A DNA stretch of 64,000 nucleotides, from contig JAHLLA010000006.1 in assembly GCA_020444415.1 (NCBI GenBank), forward strand, positions 99,586-163,585, in the 5' to 3' direction. The notes below the pieces were generated by a model. It was given only the letters and a program-made list of their open reading frames with translations, was not told the DNA's origin and made no database searches. A program made the translations under genes and the position numbers. Below are positions 45,663-55,200 of the stretch, piece by piece. How positions within the stretch are numbered: position 1 is the stretch's first letter; every line of letters starts with the position of its first letter. This DNA comes from Bacteroidota bacterium. Lineage in GTDB: Bacteria > Bacteroidota > Bacteroidia > Bacteroidales > F082.

Positions 45663-48600
45663 ATGGAAGTTTCTCAGACATACTGGTTACCAACTTGGTA
45701 TAATTCAAGCTACCACCTTGCTTTTAAAATAAAGGGCTGGCTTTTAAGATGCCTGTTATTACTGATATGTTCAGTTATCATCACAGATGGCTTGACGGGT
45801 CAGGATATATACGTGGGCGGTAATCTGGAGCAAGACGAAGTATGGACAAGCGACCATACATATATCGTGACCCAGGATTTAAAAATACAAAGGCATGTTA
45901 CCCTTACGATCGAGCCGGGCGTCCAGGTAAAAATTAATCAGGGCAGGGGCATATTTATTTATGGAAGCCTGATAGCTGACGGGCAAGCAGACGATAATAT
46001 TGACTCCATCAACTTTGTTGCCAACCACCTGAACCGGTGGCAGAATTGGAAGTGGAAAGGATTGATTTATATTGGTGTTAAAGAAAACCAGGAAAACATT
46101 CTGTCCTATGTGAATTTATCAAATGCCGAAACGGCTATTGATATTTATGTTTCAAATAATATCACCATTCAGCATGCGCGCATCTATCAAAACCAGGTGC
46201 TGGGAATCGCTATCTCAAACAGTCAATCGATCATAATTGAAGATTGCTGGATACAGGAAAATTACGATGGAATAGAGATCGTTTCAGAGAGTTCAGACAC
46301 CACTTCAAATGTGCAAATCAGGCACTGTAATCTCAAAAATGCCAATCACAATATTTATCTGTACAAAAAAGCGAACAGTATTTTGGCCGGGAATACCATT
46401 TTTGATAACCATATTGAAGGTGCCAACAATGGCATTTGGATGGATAATGGTGGGGGAATTTCTGAAGGCATAAATAGTATTGAACGTAACATCATCATCA
46501 ATAATGGAAATGGAGCGGGCTACGGACTGCTTATTTCACTGGATTCTGTGGTCATTAAAAACAATATTTTCTGGAAAAATCATATTGGTATTTCCTATGA
46601 GCAAAACGCAAAAGCGACCAATGTGCTGAACAATAGTTTTTATCAAAACTACAGGAGTGTTATTTTGTCAGAAGGATCAGTACAAAACAGCTTTATAAAC
46701 AATACCTTCACAGTTAACGAGCATACCTTTTCCGAAATAGGGGAAACCGAAGGGACTATATTTGATCACAACAACTTTTTACCCTTAACAGGACAGGAGA
46801 ATATTGTGAGCAATACAACTGCTGACGACATTTTTATGGGAGAGAACTTTTGGAATACCATTGATGAAGCAATCATACATAGCATGATTTGGGATCAACT
46901 GGATGATCCGGCTCTTGGCATTATCTCTTTTTTGCCTGTTCTCCCTGAAGCTGACACAACATCCCCGATATCGCCACCATTGTTGGTAAAAAAGCAACTC
47001 GTTAACAATGAAGTTAAACTATCTTGGCCTGAAAATCCGGAGTTGGATATAAGTGCTTACAAAGTTTATTATGGTGAATTTGAAAATTATTTGTTTTCAA
47101 ACCAGTTTGAAACAGGAGCAGATACTAGCCTTATTTTAGCCGGTGTTTCAATTGACGATTCGATAGCCGTAACAGCTTTGGATTACACGAGTCAGGAAAC
47201 GGGCAGGCAGGTGATGGGTCACGAAAGCCCATATGCATTTGCAGTACTTTATCCTTATGCCGGTTCTGATTCTACTATTTGCAAGAGTGTTACAGCGTAT
47301 AAATTGAACAATACTTCGGTGCCATTCACCTATCAAAATATTACATGGACTACTGACGGAGATGGCACTTTTAACAATACCGCTTTGCTGCAACCCATCT
47401 ATTACCCGGGACCTATGGATGTTGAAAATGGTTTGGTAAACCTACAGATGAATGTGCAATACAATGGAAAAAATCTGAGTGATGATGTAGCGTTGACCAT
47501 CATTGGCGATCCGGTTGTTTTTGCCGGGAATGATACAATCGTTTTTATGGATTCAAACATTGAACTCGTCCATGCATTTGCCTCCAATTATGACCAGTTA
47601 AACTGGACGAGCAGCGGTGACGGGCAGTTTGATACTTCAATTATAGTGAATCCAACGTATACACCGGGTCCCCAGGATTTATCAGAAACTTCAGTGGACC
47701 TGATTTTTATGGCTGAATCCGAATGCGGTTCGGCTGCTGATACAATAACCATCTTATTTAAACCATTTTATTCGGTAGAAGGTCGCCTTTGGCATCTAGA
47801 TCAAAATGTAAGTCAGGGGATGGTGATAGCCATACAGGACGACGATCACGAAGCACGAGCGGTAAAATCAACAACCACAAACACGGAGGGCTATTTTATA
47901 TTCGACAAATTATTCTCGGGCAACTATTATGTGTATGCTGTTCCTGACACAAATAACCCGGAACAAATGATTCCGGCCTATTATGTTCAACATTTAAAAT
48001 GGCAGGACGCATATAAATTGCAGGTAGATGCAGATGTGTATGACATTGACATCCATCTGCCAGTTGTCGATTACATTCTGCCCATCGGTGAAGCCTCAAT
48101 ATCGGGTCATTTTGTTGAACCGGCCGGAGATAAGTATTTTTCAGAAGATGTTTTTTGCAGATCATGGTTTGAAGAAACTGCTGAATATGACTTTTGCGAT
48201 GGGGGTGTTTCAAATATTACTGTATTCTTATACAACTCCGACGCCACAAAAATTCTGGATTTTACCCTGACAGATATAAATGGTAATTTCTATTTCAACA
48301 ATTTGCCTTTCGGGAGCTACCTTGTAGATGCTGAAAAAACGGGCTTTCAAACAACCATTTCACCATCCATCTGGTTGTCACCTGACCATCAGAATGAAAC
48401 AGGCATAACGCTTGAAGTAAGCGGAAACAAAATTGGGATTTACAGGAATAATGAGGAGCCTGCAACAGATAAAAAGTATATAGTTTATCCAAATCCAGCC
48501 ACAAAGAATCTAAATGTAATGGTTCTTTCCGAAGAATTAAATAGATCTTCATCAGTGCAAATCTTTAATATATTCGGTCAAATGGTTTTAAGTATAGATG

Positions 48601-48716
48601 TTGCCATAACCAACCCGGAAGGATATGAAATGATAACCCTCAGCATACAGCATCTGGCTTGCGGTGTATATGTGGGATTAGTTGGAGATAGAAAGTTTAC
48701 TTTCATTAAAAATTAA
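45663..48716 (+). CDS. T9SS-exported beta-helix surface protein
   Basis: A 1017-residue exported protein. A long-n-region signal peptide (hydrophobic part about 28-42, ending GLTGQ) is followed by a right-handed parallel beta-helix (about 55-400) with NosD/PbH1-like repeats (NNITIQHARIYQNQ, SQSIIIEDCWIQEN, SVVIKNNIFWKNHIG). An Fn3-like domain comes next (about 445-530), then two PKD-like repeats with WTTDGDGTF and WTSSGDGQFD (about 540-700). Two carboxypeptidase-regulatory-like/SdrB-type domains follow (about 702-940). The C-terminus (about 941-1017) is a T9SS type A sorting domain (YPNPATKNLNV, NIFGQ, GVYVGL). It starts 24 bases after the STN-barrel gene and is probably its operon partner. 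Confidence 0.82.
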   Translation: MEVSQTYWLPTWYNSSYHLAFKIKGWLLRCLLLLICSVIITDGLTGQDIYVGGNLEQDEVWTSDHTYIVTQDLKIQRHVTLTIEPGVQVKINQGRGIFIYGSLIADGQADDNIDSINFVANHLNRWQNWKWKGLIYIGVKENQENILSYVNLSNAETAIDIYVSNNITIQHARIYQNQVLGIAISNSQSIIIEDCWIQENYDGIEIVSESSDTTSNVQIRHCNLKNANHNIYLYKKANSILAGNTIFDNHIEGANNGIWMDNGGGISEGINSIERNIIINNGNGAGYGLLISLDSVVIKNNIFWKNHIGISYEQNAKATNVLNNSFYQNYRSVILSEGSVQNSFINNTFTVNEHTFSEIGETEGTIFDHNNFLPLTGQENIVSNTTADDIFMGENFWNTIDEAIIHSMIWDQLDDPALGIISFLPVLPEADTTSPISPPLLVKKQLVNNEVKLSWPENPELDISAYKVYYGEFENYLFSNQFETGADTSLILAGVSIDDSIAVTALDYTSQETGRQVMGHESPYAFAVLYPYAGSDSTICKSVTAYKLNNTSVPFTYQNITWTTDGDGTFNNTALLQPIYYPGPMDVENGLVNLQMNVQYNGKNLSDDVALTIIGDPVVFAGNDTIVFMDSNIELVHAFASNYDQLNWTSSGDGQFDTSIIVNPTYTPGPQDLSETSVDLIFMAESECGSAADTITILFKPFYSVEGRLWHLDQNVSQGMVIAIQDDDHEARAVKSTTTNTEGYFIFDKLFSGNYYVYAVPDTNNPEQMIPAYYVQHLKWQDAYKLQVDADVYDIDIHLPVVDYILPIGEASISGHFVEPAGDKYFSEDVFCRSWFEETAEYDFCDGGVSNITVFLYNSDATKILDFTLTDINGNFYFNNLPFGSYLVDAEKTGFQTTISPSIWLSPDHQNETGITLEVSGNKIGIYRNNEEPATDKKYIVYPNPATKNLNVMVLSEELNRSSSVQIFNIFGQMVLSIDVAITNPEGYEMITLSIQHLACGVYVGLVGDRKFTFIKN

Positions 48717-49270
48717 AATATCGGGGAAGTAAAATGCCATTCAATTCTTGTAAAGCGAATCATTAATTAGATAAAATATATTTGATTGATTTCGCATACC
48801 GAAACCTCCATTCAGTATGAATTTCCATCGCGTAAATTTTTATCGTTAATTATTTGTTAAAAAGTCCGGCAAACAGTAAGGGTAAACAGCGTTTTGATTG
48901 TCATAAAGGCAACAAATAATGTTAGGAAAGTTAACAATCAGTTGTTGATAATATGTATTTACCTTATTGTCAGGTGATTAATTATTATTAACTTTATGCC
49001 AATATTACTGATTGCCGGATAAGAGAACGAAGATAATACTGGCTGTACTGAATGAAAGCTCACTTTTTTAAGTGAATCAAAATAATTACTAACTAAAAAC
49101 TCTTATTATGAAATGCAGAAGCCCAGACTGTAAAACACAAGCAAAATACCTGACAAGCCATCCGATTTAACGAATTAATTCATTAAGACTTCAGGTATTT
49201 CAAATTACCATTTAACATTAAAAATTTAAATTCAATAACAAATCAATCATTATTAACAAAAACTTTTAAA
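48717..49270. other. Long leader/intergenic region before the first giant adhesin
   Basis: This 554-base, very AT-rich gap has no clear terminator for the preceding gene and no full TTTG/TAnnTTTG promoter. TATATTTG at 48777-48784 and TAACTTTA at 48989-48996 are partial -7 candidates. It holds one short ORF (listed separately). The last 70 bases before the adhesin start are mostly A and T. Confidence 0.5.
49108..49170 (+). CDS. Possible 20-residue leader ORF
   Basis: ATG 49108 to TAA 49170 encodes 20 residues beginning MKCRSPDCKTQ, with two Cys. The AT-rich sequence before the ATG resembles translation starts of neighbouring genes. It has no recognisable family, and its length is compatible with chance, so it is only a candidate leader peptide of the adhesin gene. 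Confidence 0.2.
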   Translation: MKCRSPDCKTQAKYLTSHPI

Positions 49271-52200
49271 ATGAAGAATTTTACAAAAATGTTTTTGATG
49301 ATAGTATCCTTGATACTATTTTCAAATTTTGTAGTGGCGCAGGGAGAAGATTGCTCTGATCCTATCGTCATTAATGGCGGCACGGATTTGCTTGATGGTT
49401 CCTATACAGGGGTCTGGCAAACGACCGGCTATGTCAATGATTACCCCAATACATGTATGGGTAATTACGACACTGGAGCTGATGTTATTTACACTTTCGT
49501 GTTATCATCAACTGCCAATGTAACACTTACTTTGGACCCTCAGGGGGCAACACATACGGGGATTGCCCTGTATGATCAGTGCCCGACAAGTAGCATCGGC
49601 TGCATTGATAACCAGAGGAATACCAATGCCGATATTCGGACCATTTATGCAACAGATCTTGTAGCAGGAACCTATTATGTATTAATTAGCAGCAGGATTC
49701 CTGAAACACCTTCTTTTAGCTATGTGGTTGATGTGACGGCTGATGTACCTACTATGGCTACCAACCCTTCACCTGTAGATATGGCAACTAATATAGCACC
49801 TCCACAGGTAGCACTGGGATGGGACCAGGGAACCAGTGTGCAGGAAATGCAGATCATGTTCGGCACAGAATATCCACCAACAGAAATTGCTGTTGACTGG
49901 ACAAGTTCTTTGGTAACTACCTACTTAGCTGATATTGATTATAACCTCCAGTATTTCTGGCAAATTAATTACAGGAATGGCGAAGGTACTACAATGGGTG
50001 ATGTCTGGGGATTTACTGCAGAAATTCAACCTCCTGGAAACCTTACCGCTACAGCCTTTGATGGCGATGCCGGTGGTGTTGACAACGATGTACGCGTAGA
50101 ATGGGAAACTTCAATAGTAACCCCTGCAAACCGTGCTTTGATTGGCTATAACATCTATGAAAATGGTGTAATGATCGCTACAGAAGTACCTGGAGACACC
50201 TACATAGTATATGATGCCCCTTACAATATGACTGCTCCCGGAAATGAATACTGGGCTGTTGCCGTATTTGATGAAGGTGTATCTGCTGTTTCCAACAGTG
50301 ATTTTGCATTGGTGAATGGACTAGGTACATTTGATGGCTATGCGTATGACAATGTAAGCATGGATCCTATAGCAGGTGCAACCATTGATATTACCGGTTT
50401 AGATCCTGATAGCAAACCATGGACTTACCAGGCCACAACTGATGGAACCGGCTATTATGAAATAGATGTAGTAGCAGGAACCTATGACTTTACAGCTAGT
50501 CAATGGCAGTATTTTGATGGAACAGCTACAGGCGTAGTTGTAGGATTCGGTGCAACTGTATCTCAGGATCTGTATTTGGATCCATGGGGACCACCCGCAT
50601 GTGCCACTGATCCGTATCCAGCAGATGGAGAGCAGGAAATAAATGCAAATAATACGATCGCATCCTGGACATTTGATCCAATCGGTGCTACAGTTGAATA
50701 CCAGTTATTATTCGATACAGAATATCCTCCAACCGGTGTTGCGGTAGCTTGGACAGATGTATTGGAAGAAGAATTTGCTTTACCGGCTCTTGAGCCCAAT
50801 ATGCAGTATTTTTGGCAGGTCCAGGTTAGAAACATGTGGGGTGAAGTTACGGATTGTGATATCTGGGGTTTCACCACGACAATCACCGTTCCTGGCGACT
50901 TGACAGCCACTGTAATGGATGTAGACGATGTATTGCTGGAATGGGAAAGCTCAGAATCAGACAGAGCATTTATTGAGTATGTAGTTTACAGAGATGCAGC
51001 AGAGATTGCAAGAACTACAGACATCGAATATTTAGACGAAGATTTAGCATACAACCCAACAACCTGTTATAGCTACCAGGTAGAGGCTATTTTTGATGAA
51101 GGCACATCAGATATGTCGAATACCGCAGAAGCATGTATCACGGGTATGGGTATGGTTGATGGTTATGTAATGGATGCCTTAACAAGTGATCCTATCGAAG
51201 GTGCTACAGTAGCACTGGATGGTATGGGCGAACTGGGAGATCCATTTACCTACACTTTCACAACAGACGTGGATGGTTATTATTATGGTGATGTAATGGT
51301 AGGCAACTACGATTACGAAGTAACTGCTGACGATTATTTACCAGCAATGCTGAATGATGATGTAGCTTATGCTGCTACAACAACCAATGATTTCTATCTG
51401 AATGAATATCCTTATCCTTTGGATTATGTGATTGCTACCGAGTTGAATGACGACGAAGCACACCTTGAGTGGGGCTTTGATATGGCGGCATTTGTGCCTA
51501 CATACTTCCCCTTTGATACAGATGGAATGTCGGATGCTCAGATTCAGAAGCATATGATCGATTTCTTAACCTCTGTGGGTAATGCTAACGCATCAGAATT
51601 TACAATGGATGCTGAAGCTGCTGAAGGAAATCGTGATATCATGAGTTTCAATGTATATCGTGGCTTATGGGATGACGATTTTATGGATATGACCTATATT
51701 GGTAATACCACACAGATGCAGTTCATTGATTACGACTGGGGCGCACAGCCATCAGGCGTTTACAAATGGGCAGTTGAAATTGTTTATACTATAAATAATT
51801 CTGAGCCTACATTCTCCAATTACCTGGATAAGGATATGGAAACACTGGTTCATATAGAAGTTACATTAAACTCAGCCGAAAGTCCAGCAGGAACTATGGT
51901 AACGCTCGTGAATACTTCAGAAACTTATATGGATCCTCCATTAGAGTATAATGTAGTATTAGACGCAACCGGTATGGCTACTATCGATCCATTCCGCAAA
52001 GGAGATTATGATATTGAAGTTTCCTTGAATGGTTATGGCCCTGTAACTGATATGCAAGCCATTTATGATGAAACCACTTTGGAATACTTGTTATACGAGT
52101 TAATTGCACCACCTAGCGACCTGTATGTAAATCCTAATGGATTTGCTACCTGGACAGGTGAAGTAATTCCTTATATGGAATATTTAGCCGAGAATTTTGA

Positions 52201-55200
52201 TGCTGGTATGCCTGCTGATTGGACAGTAATAGATGGTGGCAGCAATGCTGTCACATGGATGCCAAGATCAACTGGTGTTGATGGCACTCCTTGTGTTGAA
52301 GCGAATTCAGATGCTGCAGGTTCTGGTTCACAAAGTGATGAGATACTCGTAACTCCTGTTATTGATCCATTCGGTAGCGAAACATTATTTATCGAATTTG
52401 ATCAGCACTGGAATTATGGTGGATACAGCCTGCCTGACCAAGGTATGGTTGATGTATTTGACGGATCTGCATGGGTAACAGTATGGACATCACCTGCTAG
52501 TGATTTAGGTGGTTTTAATAACCCAAATCATGTTGTATTGGATGTTTCCATGTATGCCAATGAAGATTTCCAGGTAAGATTCCATTATCTATCATTAGGA
52601 TGGAACTGGTATTGGAGAATTGATAATGTAGTCGTACATAACAACGGTGTTCAGGCGCCAAGATCACTTAACAGTTATAAAGTTTGGTTAGACGATGTAT
52701 TGTCAGGCGAACCTACTGAAGAAATGTGGGATTACGAAGCCAATGAGCCATTGGTAGAAGGCCAGACATATTATGCTGAAGTTGCCTCCGTATTTACAAC
52801 AGGCATTTCAGATCGTGTTGGTTACATGTTTACTTATTATCCATGTACCTATTTTGACGGCCCAACATCAGTAAATGCTGACGTTGTTATCGGAACGATG
52901 GATGCATTGGTAACATGGACAGCAGTGGCTAGTAATGTACCTGGTGACGATGTAGTAGGTGTAAATATATTCCGTGATGGTGTATTAATAGATATGGTAC
53001 CTGTAGGCACCAATTTCTATTTAGATGAGCAATTGGATGCTGCCGATTACGAGTACTGCATCACCAATGTCTACGAAAGTGAAGCACAATCATGCCAGGT
53101 ATGTGACATGGTCACCATTACCCCTGGTGGATATGTAAATGGATATGTAACCGAATTTGCCACAGGCGATCCTATAGAAGGGGCAACTGTTGCATTGAAT
53201 GGTTCCACAGATTCATATGTATTCACCACAGATGAGGATGGCTATTATGAAGGTGAAGTAGTTGCCGGTACTTATGATTATACTGCAAGTGCAGCAACAT
53301 ACCAGTCAGAAATGCTGGAAGATGTATTCATCGACTTTGGTGTGACGGTATCACAAGACTTCATGTTAAAAGAATTCCCATACCCCGTAGGCGAAGTAAT
53401 TGCTACGGAACTTAACGATAATTCTGTATTGGTTAACTGGAGTGGCCAGAGCACCGGTACTTCAGAATGGTTAATATATGATGCAGACGTCTTAGGTTTT
53501 GACGGAATTGGTGCAGAAACTGCTGCATACAGTTTAATTTGGGGCTCCAAATGGGTTCCTGCTCAATTGACTGAATACGGAACCGGTTATGTAACCAAAG
53601 TTGCTGTTTACCAGTCACAGCCAATCGTTGACATAGTAACTGAAGTTCGGGTTATGTCAGGCGACGGAACCAATATACTGTATTCCCAGGATATTACAGG
53701 TGAAACGGTTACTGGACAATGGAATATTATTGAACTTGATGAAGCTGTAGAGTTTGACAATACAGAAAATCTCTGGATTGGTATGTATGTGGAACGTCCT
53801 GCAGGTGGCTCAGTTAATGAACCAACTTCTGATGTGTTAGCAGTAATTGCAGATCGTTATGACTATTTCGCCTATAACGGTGCAGACTGGACTTCCATTA
53901 GTGGTGAATATGGTATCGTTGATCAGGCTTGGATGCTGAGAGGATTTGTCTCAACTACACCAGGTGGTAAAGAAGTAGCCCTTGGACAGGGAGATTTCAA
54001 CACTACCGGTCATAAGGACTATTCAAATGCGCCATCCATTCCATCAGGAAAAGGCATGATCGCTTCAACGACACCTAACAAACAATTCCCTATTAATGTT
54101 AATGGCAGCGAAAGAGAAATTGTTGGCTATAATGTGTATGTTGGACCATGTGGCGGAGACGAAGGTGATATGACCTTTATTGGTTTCACATTAGACCAAA
54201 CTTTTACAGACAACACATGGGCAGTAGCTGAACCAGGTATTTACCAATGGGCAGTTGAAACCGTTTACGATTTCAACTCATCAGCATTAGTCTTCTCAAA
54301 CTGTCTTGATAAAGACATGGAGACCATGGTAACTGTTGAGGTATCTACCAATTCAGGTGACAGTCCTGAAGGCACTGACGTTGTCTTTACCAATGTAAGT
54401 GAAATCACCGATCCTCCAATCGTGTTTGAAACCGAACTGGATGCATCAGGTATTTATACATGGGAAGAATTCCGTAAAGGAACTTATGACATCTATGTAC
54501 ACCTGAACGGATTTGCCGATATCATGGTAGAAGACGTATATATTTGGGACGAAGCATACTTCGAGTTTATGTTGGAAGAGCTGTTAGCACCCCCAAGCGA
54601 CCTGTATGTAACCCCGATGGGATACGCCACATGGACACCAGGTGGTGTAGTACCTTTCGAGCCATTCCTTGAAACATTTGATGAAGGAATACCTGACACT
54701 TGGACCATTATAGATGGTGGTAGTACTACAGATACATGGTATATGGAAACACCTGCTGGTAATCCTCAGTCACCTGGTTCTTCTCTTGACGGTACCCCAT
54801 TTGCATATGCTGATTCGGACGAAGCAGGTAGCGGAACAACTATGGATGAATTATTGATTTCACCAGTAATTGAATATACTGAAAATGCAGATGCATTATT
54901 CGTAGAATTTGATTATATCTACATTAACCTGTCAACCGACTGGTTTGCTGTTGATGTATTTGACGGTGACGATTGGGTTGAAGTATTCTATTCACAGGAA
55001 GATTCAGGTCCATTCCCATGGCCTCCTACTTCTCATGAAATGATTGACGTAACCGAATATGCAAATCCTGATTTCCAGGTACGTTTCCATTACGTAGCTC
55101 CAGGTTGGGATTGGTATGTAGCTATTGACAATGTAGCTGTAACAGAAGGTGATAGCAAGTACGCTGATCGTATGTTGGAATACTACAAAGTATGGCATGA

